A DNA stretch of 64,000 nt from Acanthosepion esculentum (GCA_964036315.1 OZ038500.1:55712372-55776371), one strand, 5' to 3'. Positions 22,481 through 34,270 are shown, counted from the first letter of the stretch. Translations and numbers: made by a program. The notes: generated from the sequence alone by a model not told the origin.

Positions 22481-22700
22481 CTGACGACCTTGCGTAATGA
22501 AGTTTGCTGTAGTATGAGGCAAAAGATTAATAGGTTTGAGATCGATTGGACATCCTATAATTAGGCCTCGTGTCAGAGTGCACTGAGATTAGAAAAGATC
22601 TCTATCTAAATAAATCTGTTCGGAGCTTAGTCTTAACAGCATTCACAAACAAATCTTATTTTAATACAGGACGGTACACACATTATCTTCTTACTGGCAT

Positions 22701-22707
<7 letters not shown>

Positions 22708-22754
<47 letters not shown>
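22708..22754. repeat. (TA)n tail
   Basis: TA tract forming the outer tail of the left SINE of the hairpin that follows. Confidence 0.9.
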
Positions 22755-22759
<5 letters not shown>

Positions 22760-23203
22760 GGACAAAGTCCGGCAATTATTTAAAGACATTTTTATGTTTA
22801 ACATTCTTTTTATAGATACAAGTATTTAAGTAAATGCTCTGTTTATAGTAAACAGTATTAAATAACATTTACCGGCCTGAATGTCCGAGAAATTTTCATA
22901 GAAAATATTTGTCCTCCGACAGGATTCCAACCTGTATCCTATACGCAACCGTCATATAGCCTAAGCAGTAAATTTGACCTTGCCAACCAAACGACCCTCA
23001 GTGGCCAAAACGGTTAAGGCACGTCAGGCTATATGATTGTTCCGTATAGGATACAGGTTCGAATCCTGTCGGCGGATGAATATTTTCTATGAAAATTTCT
23101 CGGACATTCAGGCCGGTAAATGTTATTTAATACTATTTATTATGAACAGAGCATTTACTTAAGTACTTGTATCTATAAAAAAGAATGTTAAACATGAAAA
23201 TGT

Positions 23204-23208
<5 letters not shown>
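22755..23208. mobile_element. Head-to-head tRNA-SINE pair forming a 450-bp hairpin
   Basis: The left arm (22755-22968) is the reverse complement of the right arm (23020-23208): ggacaaagtccggcaatt, aacattctttttatagata, ggcctgaatgtccgagaaat and cctacaggatt-type B-box sequence all recur inverted, with few mismatches. The right arm carries the better tRNA-like head: A box tggccaaaacggttaaggc (23002-23020) and B box ggttcgaatcc (23056-23066), spaced as in a Leu/Ser-type tRNA. The left arm's B box is mutated (ggttggaatcc). TA tails lie on both outer sides, as expected for two SINEs joined at their 5' heads. Confidence 0.85.

Positions 23209-23265
<57 letters not shown>
23209..23265. repeat. (TA)n tail
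   Basis: Outer tail of the right SINE of the hairpin. Confidence 0.9.
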
Positions 23266-23268
<3 letters not shown>

Positions 23269-23905
23269 GCAGTGTTACATTAGAACATGCACATAGCCAC
23301 GACAAAACTGTACATCTTGTTTCAACGTTAAAAAACCCGAAAACTTTTTAACATTTCATCAGGTGGGGATTGACTCCTTGACCTCATATCAAAATATTTT
23401 ATTAAGTGAATATGAGGCCGGATAAAAAAAAAAGGTTAATTTAAAGCCACATTGTTATTCTTAAGATACGCTCGCCTCCCTATCCTCCCTTACATTTAAG
23501 TTACATATTTGCTTTTTTTATTTATTGTATACATTTACAATACACTTGCATTCCTGTTCTTTTCTTTTCGCTTCTTTTTTTATTACTTCTCTCTTCTCCC
23601 TTCCTTTCTATTACACTCAATGTCATGTTTTTCGATCGTCATACGTTTGTTAATTTATTTTTGAAAAATAATTGTGTAGCGTTCTTTGTATTTTTTTTCT
23701 TTATAAATAAAGCGTTAAGGTGGTCATCTTTAAAAATATCGGCCGAAGAGACCGTCAGGTCGAAACCAAGGTCGCGTATTTTAATTGACCTCGTGATTTT
23801 TAAAGTTAAAAGCTCTACATGTAATTTTTACTTTTATTTATCTTTTTTTCACAGGACTATTGAGCACTTTTTAATACTACTGTTTTCTTGTATGATTCAA
23901 CTGTG
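23266..23905 (+). mobile_element. Penelope-like 3' untranslated region / terminal repeat
   Basis: The stretch ctttctattacactcaatgt with tttttcgatcgtcatacg resembles the tail of the Penelope fragment at 37135-37200 (ctttctatcacacccaacgt). A hinge ggccgaagagaccgtcaggt, then cgaaaccaaggtcgcg, follows at 23740-23778. At the left, an inverted hinge (ttgtttcaacg at 23310, catttcatcaggtgg at 23350) resembles 9835-9960. No protein domain is present. Confidence 0.45.
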
Positions 23906-23928
23906 ACCATTAACCTTTTATGTATGTA

Positions 23929-23931
<3 letters not shown>

Positions 23932-23986
<55 letters not shown>
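23932..23986. repeat. (TA)n microsatellite
   Basis: Pure TA followed by acgaggttgtcaaaaattat, which resembles a mariner terminus, but no matching right end was found. Confidence 0.9.
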
Positions 23987-23989
<3 letters not shown>

Positions 23990-24009
23990 GAGGTTGTCAA
24001 AAATTATTA

Positions 24010-24670
24010 TTTGTCACACTGCCCTCTTCACATAGTTGGTACGGTTGTCGTCACGTGATCGAAGTTTGAGCGTGATCGCGCCAGTTTTCTCGCTGCTGTT
24101 ACAGTATAAACATGGATCCTCCGCTAGCATTCGGCAACAAGGTGGAAAAAAACGTATAAACAGAAAATATATTAAAAATAAATATATATATACATCTACA
24201 TATACATACATAGATATTCTTCGATATATTCTGTGACGTCTTCATATACAAGAAGCTTGAATCAGACTCTGGGCAATATCTGGCAGAGAACAGGAACAAA
24301 ATAATCATTTTCCAAACATAAGCACTTATTATTTCTTTATGGCAAAGTGTACGTTGCGATTTGAGAGTGAGTTGCAGAAGAAGAAAGATCGAAGTCATTG
24401 ATAGGTGCTCGTCGTGAGCCATCGATCGATCAGAAAAGTTTGAATGTCTTCCATGAAATTGGCCAGCTACCAACCGAGGGGAAAACTCTTGTCGGTATCA
24501 TCAATAAACCCAACTGGCACCAGTAAAAACGGTACATTACCGAAGTACATCTTACGAATCGCAGAGTCTTCCTGAAGACCGATAGATCGTTACGATTCCG
24601 TTGTGAAATTTTGTGGCACTGATGGGCCAGACTAGGCGGGTACAATCAGGCTTATGTGTTCTGAAAGTTT
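24010..24670. other. Non-coding DNA
   Basis: The frames at 24099-24473 and 24430-24645 (minus) show no family motif. Confidence 0.35.
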
Positions 24671-24679
24671 AACCTCCTG

Positions 24680-24798
24680 TGTCAATGGTAGATAGATAGA
24701 TAGATATGAACAGACTGAGATAGATGGATAGAAAGATTTTAACAGATAGATAGATAAGGAACATATCGAAATAGATAGATAGATAGATAGACAGGCAA

Positions 24799-24845
<47 letters not shown>

Positions 24846-24974
24846 TGAACAGAGATGAATATGAACATAAATATGAAAAGACAGAAATATGTCGACAGAG
24901 AGACACGAATAGACTGAGATAGATACGATGGGCGTCCATAGTATCACAGATAGATAAATAAGGAACATATCGAA

Positions 24975-25029
<55 letters not shown>

Positions 25030-25084
25030 TGAGCAGACTGAGATAGATATGAACAGACTGAGATAGATAGATATAACTAGACTG

Positions 25085-25160
<76 letters not shown>

Positions 25161-25295
25161 AGAGAGAGTGGGGAGAGATAGATAAGGACTCTATCGAATT
25201 AGACAGACAGACAGACATACAGATAGATAGATAGATAGATAGATATGAACAGATTGAGATAGAAAGATTTTAACAGATAGATGAGAAACATATCG

Positions 25296-25336
<41 letters not shown>

Positions 25337-25378
25337 TAGATAGATAGATATGTACAGACTGAGATAGATATAACTGGA

Positions 25379-25463
<85 letters not shown>

Positions 25464-25600
25464 TAGAGGGGGAGAGCTAGATAGATAAGGACCCTATCGA
25501 AATAGACAGACAGATAGATAGATAGATATGAACAGATTGAGATAGATGTGAACAAACTGAGATAGATACATAGATAGATAGATAAATAGATATAGCCAGA

Positions 25601-25668
<68 letters not shown>

Positions 25669-25758
25669 TAGTAGATAAATAGATAGATAAGGAACATATC
25701 GAAATAGATAGGTAGATAGATATGAACAGACTGAGATGGATAGATAGATATAAACAGA

Positions 25759-25825
<67 letters not shown>

Positions 25826-25835
25826 AAAAAGAGAG
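24680..25835. repeat. Compound (GATA)n/(TA)n/(GA)n higher-order array
   Basis: GATA blocks are punctuated by tgaacagactgagatagat (at least eight times) and by aaggaacatatcgaaatag (at least four). Long TA tracts (25087-25158, 25301-25335, 25381-25427, 25603-25644, 25762-25823) alternate with GA runs. The tgaacagactga spacer is the complement of the spacer in the 15.3-kb array (tcagactgttta), so both loci share one ancestor. Confidence 0.92.
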
Positions 25836-25869
25836 AGAGACAGAGAGAGATCTATTCACGTGCTTGTGA

Positions 25870-26555
25870 TTAGGACGTATTTCCAGTTTGCTTGGTGCTA
25901 GATCACATGTATGAGCCCGGTGTTCCAAAGTTCATTCAACGTACCAACTGTGCACATTATGTAAGACTGGCCTAATTCAAGCATCTATTCAAATTCATAA
26001 TATTGACCAACAGATATCTGGATGCTATTGAGAGGTATCAAGACGGTATGGTTCAACATTTTCACAAAGATCTTACAACCACTTGCAGAACTGATGCCAC
26101 ATAAAGTGGCTGCACTTTTCCTTCTGAGAGAGTTCCTGCACAATCATATGCACCTATCCCATGACTTTTTACACCTCAGTATATATTACAAGATAGTCTT
26201 ATTGCTACAATAGACAATTACCTTGATTGAGTCCATTTTGAACGGGCTCGCAATGACAGGTACAAACACGACTGAAAGTCTCTGATATACTTATTCAGTG
26301 ACGGAAAGAAAGAAAGAAAGAAATAGAGGGGAGTAAGGTGTCTGTGAGTAATACGTATTTGCAGTCGGTGTCAGAGCGTGGTGTTCAATCTCGGATAAGA
26401 ACCAGGATTTTAAAAGTTGACTTAAGCTTACCGCGTACCACATTGACTACTATTGTAAGCAATTCTCTTATTAATATTCGAACAGTCTAGGGTAAATATA
26501 TATAATTTAGGAAGCATATGATTTGAGAAGTATATATATATTTATACATAGATAT
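25870..26555. other. Non-coding DNA
   Basis: The phrase cccatgactttttacacctc (26158) has a diverged partner near 29722 (tcatgacttttggcacgtc), perhaps an old dispersed repeat. No gene seen. Confidence 0.35.
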
Positions 26556-26559
26556 ATAT

Positions 26560-26737
26560 ATTAAGAGACAGACAACTTTAAACTTTCATGGAGATTAAAA
26601 TATATTTCCTTAGAATCATAATTCATTTCTAATTTCTCAGATCGACATGTCGATTTGAGGAATTAGAATCAAATTTCGATTCTAAGGAATATATTATAAT
26701 CACCATGAAACCTTACAGTTGTATGTTTCTTAATATA
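26560..26737. repeat. Imperfect palindrome, ~82-bp arms
   Basis: Arms meet at gacatgtc (about 26645). Outwards they pair through cgatttgag/ctcagatcg, gaattagaat/attctaattt, ttctaaggaa/ttccttagaa, catgaaa/tttcatg and gtatgtttctt/aagagacagac. About 85% of positions pair, with almost no loop. Confidence 0.85.
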
Positions 26738-26808
26738 TTTACATATTTTTACATTGAGATCCCTGGATTATATCCTCCCTGGAATTACCCATACGGATTA
26801 CACATCTT

Positions 26809-26813
<5 letters not shown>

Positions 26814-26860
<47 letters not shown>

Positions 26861-26953
26861 ACAAAACAATGATCCAAACAATGCTGATGACATAGGTATT
26901 CATACTTGGAATAAGACTGAGCTTGAAAAAATATCAATAATCTCTGAGGAATC

Positions 26954-27005
<52 letters not shown>
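26814..27005. repeat. Two (TA)n tracts
   Basis: Pure TA at 26814-26857 and 26956-27005 with unique sequence between. Confidence 0.93.
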
Positions 27006-27008
<3 letters not shown>

Positions 27009-27080
27009 GAAATATAGTCTTAAAGTGTGCTATATTTATGAGATAAAGTGCTCAATATCAGAGATAGAGCGTGTGTAAAT

Positions 27081-27178
27081 ATAAAAGTGAACAGAGAATT
27101 CAACACTTAGAGGCGACTGTCTGTTTCTATAGGAAACAGACTGTCGCCTCTAAGTGTTGACTTCTATGTTCACTTTTA

Positions 27179-27179
<1 letters not shown>
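27081..27179. repeat. Near-perfect palindrome, ~47-bp arms
   Basis: The left arm (aaaagtgaacagag, caacacttagaggcgactgt, ctgtttc) is mirrored on the right (gaaacag, actgtcgcctctaagtgttg, cttctatgttcactttt) around a 5-nt loop (tatag). Only one or two small differences are visible, so it should extrude as a cruciform or fold as RNA. Confidence 0.9.
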
Positions 27180-27261
<82 letters not shown>

Positions 27262-27275
27262 ATTTGTGTGTGTGT
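27180..27275. repeat. (TA)n/(TG)n microsatellite
   Basis: TA run then TG run abutting the palindrome. Confidence 0.95.
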
Positions 27276-27845
27276 AGAAATTGACACAGAAGTGGGGGTG
27301 AGAAAGCTGACCAGAATCTGCTAGACAAAAACGAACAGATACATATTTATGTAGTAACAAAATATAGTCTCAGAAATAAATGCAAAACGTTTCCGAGTGA
27401 TTTACTGTAAAATAACATTGGTTTTCTTCTTACTGTCCGTCTGTAATTCAGGCGATTATTGACAAAATAAATGGTAAATATTTTCGCATTCCATTCACTA
27501 GTTCCATTCCAAACTAACATAGTTGTTCCGACTGGGAAGAATATTTTAGTGACCGCTTCCTAAAATATGTTCTGGATGCCATACACAAGGATGATTTATT
27601 AAATTATTATAGGGATGGCCTACAAATCACGAGGAAACTCAGAAATTATAGAGTTCTTGATCAAATATCAAAGGTATTCATAAGATCGAGCCAAACTGAA
27701 GAATATACGGTAAAATTCTCATTTCGCTATTAATTTCCGAAGATATACGCTTACATCAAAGAAGGTAACGATGCAAACAATTTATTTAAGCACCCTGCCG
27801 TCAAATAATTATTTATGTATTCATCTCACATTCCGCTAGATGCTT
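27276..27845. other. Non-coding DNA
   Basis: Nothing recognised. Confidence 0.35.
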
Positions 27846-27846
27846 G

Positions 27847-27847
27847 T

Positions 27848-27941
<94 letters not shown>

Positions 27942-27958
27942 ATATATATATATATATG
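27847..27958. repeat. (CA)n/(TA)n microsatellite
   Basis: CA, then about 70 bp of TA, then catatata variants. Confidence 0.95.
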
Positions 27959-27965
27959 TCATATA

Positions 27966-28540
27966 TACAGTTGCGAAAAAAATGTTCAGAACGTCATTGT
28001 CTTCGTCAGAAAAGTAGGTATAATCTTTTATCAAAGTTGTTTTATAATCTATAATTTTCACAGACAATAAATACGATTTTAATTGTTATAGTCTGAGAAT
28101 TTGGTGTAATTTAAGAGCATAATACAAAAGTTATGGATGATTTAGTGATTTACTGCAAAACCCATGGCGGCCAAAATGATCAGAACGGTTGAAAAAATAA
28201 CAAAATAATCAAAAATTACAGAGAATATTGGAATTATTTAATATTTAGTGTGAAGCCCTTTAGCTTCAATCACACTTTGACATCTTCGACTGCATAAGGA
28301 AATTAAATTTTCAGTTTCTTGCTGGGTGATCTTGTTCCATTCTTCCTGAAGGGCATTCCATAATTGTTCGGTTGTTTTAGGATTTCTGGCTTTCTAACGT
28401 TCTCCTAGAATATTTCACCCATTTTCAATAGAATTGAGATCTGGGCTTTGAGCAGGCCAATCCATAGCAATAACCTTTTCAGCCTTGAGGAAGTTTATGA
28501 CCACCTTAGCCTTGTGACATAAGGCATCGTCCTGCATGAT
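27966..28540 (-). mobile_element. Tc1-like transposon, truncated
   Basis: The left terminus tacagttgcgaaaaaaatg with ttcagaacg (27966-27993) and a second internal copy (ccaaaatgatcagaacgg, about 28172) are Tc1-style ends. Coding sequence for the transposase C-terminus follows on the minus strand. The other end is missing: sequence after 28540 is unrelated. Confidence 0.75.
28230..28540 (-). pseudogene. Tc1 transposase C-terminal fragment
   Basis: The minus strand reads IMQDDALCHKAKVVINFL (second catalytic Asp, HNDPKH-like region), then WPAQSPDLNSIENGWNILGE, where the third acidic residue falls in the IEN.W motif. It continues with NPKTTEQLWNALQEEW and SLCSRRCQSVIEAKGLHTKY, then stops. One stop (TAG/TAA) interrupts between GER and KARN. 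The DNA-binding part and first Asp are absent. This is a different Tc1 lineage from the copy at 6.3-7.3 kb (SPDLNSIEN rather than SADLNQIEN). Confidence 0.85.
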
Positions 28541-28640
28541 TATGGGTGGAATAGAGCAATGTCGCCGTTATTATAAGAAATTTGCACATCGGATCAGTTA
28601 TTTTAATATCAAGTATGTGGTGCAGTTCAATTTGCATTAC

Positions 28641-29179
28641 ATGAATCATTCATACAAACAAGCAGATAGTGAAGTTAATGATATAAATGGCAAAAATCAC
28701 TCTCGCAAACAATTTTTAATAAAAATTTATTAATAAATAAATTAATTTATTGAACAATTTAGTTCATGCCATATTGACTGAAAAAAACCTACCTCTACAA
28801 AAGAATTCTCATATTACTATATTAGTACAAAAACGCACAATTCAAAATTTAAAAAAAAATTCAACCTCAGCGTTGCGACCGCACACTCCCAAAAAATGTT
28901 TACATTTAACAATAATACATTTCCAAAAAAACATATTTCGGAGTAGATCTTAACTTTCGCTGTCCTGTTATTACCTGGATGTAAAGAAGACATATCTATT
29001 TCTATACCTGAAGATGATAGCTTGTAGCAAAAAAAACCTTATACAACTGGAATTTATAAACAGGGATCATAACATTCATCAACGGGTTCGAGGTTAATAT
29101 ATTTTATTAAAAATTATTTGCGAGAGTGATTCTTGCCATTTATATCATTAACTTCACTATCTGCTTTTTGTATGAATGA

Positions 29180-29183
<4 letters not shown>
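28641..29183. mobile_element. Foldback/MITE-like element with ~90-bp inverted ends
   Basis: The left end (attcatacaaacaagcagat, agtgaagttaatgatataaa, tcactctcgcaaac) is repeated inverted at 29095-29183 (gcgagagtgattcttgcc, tatatcattaacttcactat, tttttgtatgaat). The interior of about 360 bp has no frame. Near its right side cctgaagatgatagcttgta followed by gcaaaa resembles the hinge of repeat P1. It is either a non-autonomous DNA element or a folded Penelope end. Confidence 0.7.

Positions 29184-29237
<54 letters not shown>
29184..29237. repeat. (TA)n microsatellite
   Basis: TA run abutting the foldback element. Confidence 0.95.
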
Positions 29238-29238
<1 letters not shown>

Positions 29239-29239
29239 T

Positions 29240-30200
29240 AGTGTACTAGTGACGTAAAAATGATTGCTGAGAAAGTTTTAATATTGAGATGCAATGAACC
29301 AAAAGTTTTGAAACAATATGAGATACAATAAGATTCAGAATTCACAACTAAAACAGAGCCCAATGAACCGCTTAATTTATTCGTTCGCTTTATATTTTTA
29401 TACGGTCAATGGTATCTATTGCATCTGACATAATATAAATCGCTTTCTGCTGAATATCTCTTCATTTTAAAATTAAAAAAATCCTCTCGAAAGGAAAATA
29501 ACAACAGTCTGGCCAATCTAGTTTCATATGCGACCCACTTGACAACAATGCAAAATTTCTAGCTCGGTCTATAGAGGTATTGAAAGTTATAAGCACCTTA
29601 TTGTCGCCATTGGCTTTTAGAGGTAGTCGTGAAGAGAGATCAGCTGCCAGTCTTTGGTTGCGACTATTTGTGGAATCAATGAAGTGTTGCGGGTGGCTCC
29701 TACGCGATAGTAGGCGCTTATCTCATGACTTTTGGCACGTCATTGTATATTACTAGATATCTAAGAATTAAGTCGCTTTCTCTCGAACGACAAGTATGTC
29801 GACAGCTTCATCTAACGTAAAGAACACCGCAATTGAATATCACATACGCATACACATACACAAAAGAAATTCTCGTATAAAAGAATTATAGGTTCTTACG
29901 TTTTTGGTGCTTGACCAAAACATAAAAGTTAATAACGCTCACTGCACTGGTTGATTTAATTACTGATAGTTGGTTTGTTTTTTAATTGAACAACGATTGC
30001 CAGGAAGAGGTCAACAACGACAAAATGGACCAGAGAAGAAGCGTTGCTGGTGGATTAGTGTCACTTTGGAAGCGTAGATTTGACTCCTTGGAACAAATTC
30101 CTCGCATTGATGTCAGATTTCGGAAGTAATCTCCAAGAGATTTTTTTAACGCTCAGTCAACGTCGGAAGTATCAATCATAGAAAAGTGGAAAGAAGTTCA
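29240..30200. other. Non-coding DNA
   Basis: Nothing recognised apart from the weak similarity to 26.1 kb noted there. Confidence 0.35.
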
Positions 30201-30204
30201 CTAA

Positions 30205-30269
<65 letters not shown>

Positions 30270-30333
30270 GTAGTCTGCTTCCTTTTTTTCTTCTATCTAT
30301 CTACCTATCTATCAAGGGTCTGCTTCCTTCTTT

Positions 30334-30375
<42 letters not shown>

Positions 30376-30483
30376 ATATTTGTATGACTATGTATGTATC
30401 TTTCTTTCTATCTATTTATGTCTATCTCAGTTTGTGAATTATCTATCAGGTCAGGTATGTATATCTATCTATCTATCTATCTT

Positions 30484-30520
<37 letters not shown>

Positions 30521-30546
30521 GTACGCGTATGTATGTATCTCCCCCG

Positions 30547-30590
<44 letters not shown>

Positions 30591-30635
30591 CTCTCTATGT
30601 ATGTATGCATGTAGTTGTATGTATGTATGTAACTA

Positions 30636-30730
<95 letters not shown>

Positions 30731-30858
30731 TCTATCTACGTCCATCTGTGACTGTGAAATATCTATGTATCTATCTTTTCCATTTTTATAATCTCACTCA
30801 ATCAAAACATCTGTTTATGTCTCTTTTCTCTCTCAGTCTGTCCATCTATCTGTCTTCC

Positions 30859-30914
<56 letters not shown>

Positions 30915-30930
30915 AATATCTACCTGGCAA
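30205..30930. repeat. Compound (TATC)n/(TA)n/(GTAT)n array
   Basis: TATC blocks alternate with TA (30566-30590, 30677-30725), CT and GTAT runs and a spacer (gtctgcttcct). The long YLSI frames are artefacts. Confidence 0.93.
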
Positions 30931-31021
30931 ATGTATTATATTCCTAAAAATCTGATGCATACCAAAATACCAACATATTAAGAGACCGATATCTGATTGA
31001 GTAAATATAAGTACATAATCC

Positions 31022-31024
<3 letters not shown>

Positions 31025-31090
<66 letters not shown>
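31025..31090. repeat. (TA)n microsatellite
   Basis: Pure TA. Confidence 0.95.
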
Positions 31091-31093
<3 letters not shown>

Positions 31094-31094
31094 A

Positions 31095-31655
31095 TTCCAT
31101 GCATGGGTTATTGTGAGTTTGGCGCTTGATGAAAACCTCAATCTCGAAGCTGTTCATTCATCCGTTCATGATTCTGTCCAGTTTTTGTTCATGCATTAAA
31201 AAATCCTCAATCACTCAAGCAGACATGCCAACATATCTCACTTCCGCTTCCTTTACTTTCTTTTCAAAATTTGCCGCACCTCATGTAACGTCTTCATCGA
31301 CTTAAACAGAAAGGTTGCTTGCAACGTATCATGAGTCCTGCTGCGAGTAGAGCTGCAACTATATCGATTAATGTTCGAATTCAGTAGAACACTAGTTCGC
31401 TAATCGATTTAACATATACGAAATAATACCGATAGTCTTTCTTTCCAGAAATTCCATGTTGCATCTTTGAAATTTGGATCGTTAGTTACTGTCAGGGTTA
31501 GCACGAAAAATTAGCGAGCCGTTTTCTAACTCCGACCGAATTCGGTAAGTTCTCTTAGAAAATGTATGGCACCATCTCATCTCCCTCCGTATCTGGGTTA
31601 ATAACGGGGCTGAGCGGCATTATATTGATAAAAAATTGGATTCAAATTGTCTGTA
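31095..31655. other. Non-coding DNA
   Basis: Nothing recognised. Confidence 0.35.
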
Positions 31656-31693
31656 ACAGTTTATCTTTCCTTCGACGCTCCATGGCTGTTAAT

Positions 31694-32165
31694 GGACGTG
31701 TTGTAATGGTTAACAAGCTTTTCTCGCTAGATCAGTTACGACTGGATAGTGAGTTCGATCCTCTCTGGGTGTCTCGTACTTTCAACCTTGTGCTACATCT
31801 AAGGTACTTTTAGAAAATCACTAGGCACTTTGATGTAATGGTTAGCAAGTTTGTCTCGCTTGATCAATTGCGACTGAATAGTGAGTTCTATCCTCACTGG
31901 GTGCCCCTTATTTCAGCCTTGTGCTACATCTAAGCTACACTTAGAAAATCACCAGGCACTATGGTGTAATGGTTAGCAAGCTTGTCTCACTAGATCAGTT
32001 ACGACTGAACAGTGAGTCCGATCCTCACTGGGTGCCCCTACTTTGGGCCTTGTGCCACATCTAAGCTCCACTTAGAAATCAGCAGGCACTGCAGTGGTTA
32101 AGAAAGTTTGTCTTGATAGATCAGTTACGAATCAATAGCGAGTTTGATCCTCACTGGATGTCCTA
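31694..32165 (+). repeat. Four-unit tandem array of tRNA-like sequences (130-bp period)
   Basis: Units start at about 31694, 31824, 31955 and 32085. Unit 3 is clearest: acceptor-like GGCAC pairs with GTGCC, A box tggtgtaatggttagca, T-arm gtgag-ttcgatc-like loop-ctcac, and 3' tgggtgcc. In place of a normal anticodon arm there is tcagt-tacg-actga, a 4-nt loop, and the variable part is out of proportion. Each unit is followed by a 48-bp linker (gtgctacatctaagctacac, ttagaaaatcac). These are tRNA-derived repeats rather than working tRNA genes. Confidence 0.85.
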
Positions 32166-32215
32166 TACTATCAACTTTTTGCCATATCTAAGCTATTCTT
32201 AGAAAACCACAATTA

Positions 32216-32635
32216 CTATTAATTGGTTCGAAGAATCGTGACACGACGATTTTTTGCAGTTACTTAGATAACCGTATATAATTAGTGTTCAAATCTCTTA
32301 GAAAATAACCTATTCTCGAATTTCAGAATTTGTGACGTAAAGTCTATTACATGCTTCACCATTCAGAGTTGTATAACCAGCATGGTTGTCATACTTATAA
32401 CGTTCATTCTTTCTGTCATACACTGTATATTTCTCATTTCAGGGTTCTTTGCATTTCACCTTAATCTTTTCTTTTACGAAATATAATTAATTCACAAACT
32501 TGCCGACTATTGTATTGTTTTCGTCAATATAATAAATGCGTATTTCATTGTGTCACTGTGTCATACTTTTTCAATTAAAAGGGACATAACTCTCTAACAT
32601 CGATAACTCATTTCAAATTAAAAAATAACTGTTCT
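32216..32635. other. Non-coding DNA
   Basis: Nothing recognised. Confidence 0.35.
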
Positions 32636-32639
32636 CAAA

Positions 32640-33050
32640 TTACAGTGTATGAAAATAAAATTGTCCGTGTTTTGAACTTTACTCCTAGAGACCGTAGCCC
32701 AACATATCACACAATTTTGGAATCAGGCCAACTCCGCAATCAAATTAAAAACATTCCGGGTCGCAATCCTGAAAATTGGGAATAGTCGAAATTAATTGCG
32801 AAATCCATCGAAAGTAAATAAAAATAATTGTTTATACGGAAAGTAAGAACCTACGTACATCTAATTGTCTCTAAATTAAATGAATACAGAAGAATTATTA
32901 TTGAACTTTTAAAAGGTAAGCTTAAATATTACTGAAATACAGCGATTCATTCTGAGTTCTTCTGTAGTTTATTGTTACCTATCATATCTACTCCTATTGT
33001 GATAAAGGCTCAACCAAGAGCCCTCTGCATGAGCTAGCTTAAACGCTGCC
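32640..33050 (+). repeat. Dispersed repeat U1, plus orientation
   Basis: Partner of 11440-11960: actcctagagaccgtagccc, ttttggaatcaggccaac, gaaattaattgcgaaatc, gaacttttaaaaggtaagct. No frame or terminal repeat was found. Confidence 0.6.
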
Positions 33051-33091
33051 TGATAGGGTGGGTGTTAATCTAGTTTAATATATTGTCTGTT

Positions 33092-33146
<55 letters not shown>

Positions 33147-33172
33147 CGCTAGCTGGCTAACTTGCTCCCTTT

Positions 33173-33247
<75 letters not shown>

Positions 33248-33252
33248 TATAT
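33092..33252. repeat. (TATC)n and (TA)n
   Basis: TATC at 33092-33148, TA at 33177-33242. Confidence 0.95.
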
Positions 33253-33625
33253 ATCGTATCCGAGGATACCTGTCTACTAGGGCGTCTAGCCAATCCCTAT
33301 TGCAGACATCTGCTCAGACGCATTTGTATTTATTCAATACCCACAGAGCACAAGTGTGATTTATACTGCAACTATGCTAGTTATACTTTCTGGGAGAGAG
33401 CGCGTTATCTGGTGTGATCAATAGTCTGAACAAGGCCGGCATATGCAAAAACTCTCGGCCACGATGACTTGTGACTTTGGTCTAGCACAACCATCGGCAG
33501 CTCCCAAATAGTTCCGTTAACCCAATTTCACCCACAAGGTTTTAAGGCATTTTCCAAATCGACCATAATCCTTGGCCTCATGGTCGGAAAGTGAACGTTC
33601 TAATCCCTTGAACACGCGCTATAAT
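33253..33625 (-). mobile_element. SINE-like repeat S4
   Basis: It matches 38010-38310: tgtctactagggcgtctagc, caatccctattgcagac, gcaactatgct, tttctgggagagagcgc, tctcggccacgatgactt. The right end holds a degraded tRNA-like stretch on the minus strand (atagcgcgtgttcaaggg, gttcactttccgaccatgag). Two copies in the window, each against a TA tract or another SINE, support a mobile family of about 300 bp. Confidence 0.6.
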
Positions 33626-33785
33626 GTACTTATATATGTATTTAAGAAGAATTTTTTTCTCAAATGCACAACTGATAGTCAAAAGATTTAACCAGAGTAC
33701 CTTGTCGTCAGTCGTTTTTAACGAAACTTCTATCAAAAAGGGATTGCTGTCCAAACACACAATTAAAGTGGTCTGTTTTTATTTA

Positions 33786-33789
<4 letters not shown>

Positions 33790-33871
<82 letters not shown>

Positions 33872-33919
33872 TATAATTGGACATAGTCCGACAATTTAAT
33901 TAAACATAATATAAATATC

Positions 33920-33955
<36 letters not shown>

Positions 33956-34010
33956 TTTTTTAGAATTGGACATAGTCTGACAATTTATTTAAACATAATA
34001 TAAATGTCTT

Positions 34011-34052
<42 letters not shown>

Positions 34053-34106
34053 TTTTTTTTAGAATTGGACATAGTCCGACAATTTATTTAAACATAATAT
34101 AAATGT

Positions 34107-34165
<59 letters not shown>

Positions 34166-34219
34166 TTTTTTTTAGAATTGGACATAGTCCGACAATTTAT
34201 TTAAACATAATATAAATGT

Positions 34220-34270
<51 letters not shown>

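Noticed and set aside
23985..24010. Mariner left end (acgaggttgtcaaaaatta)
   Set aside because: No matching right end or transposase nearby, so not annotated as an element.
31694..32165. Functional tRNA gene cluster
   Set aside because: Anticodon arm has a 4-nt loop and the acceptor pairing fails in units 1 and 4.
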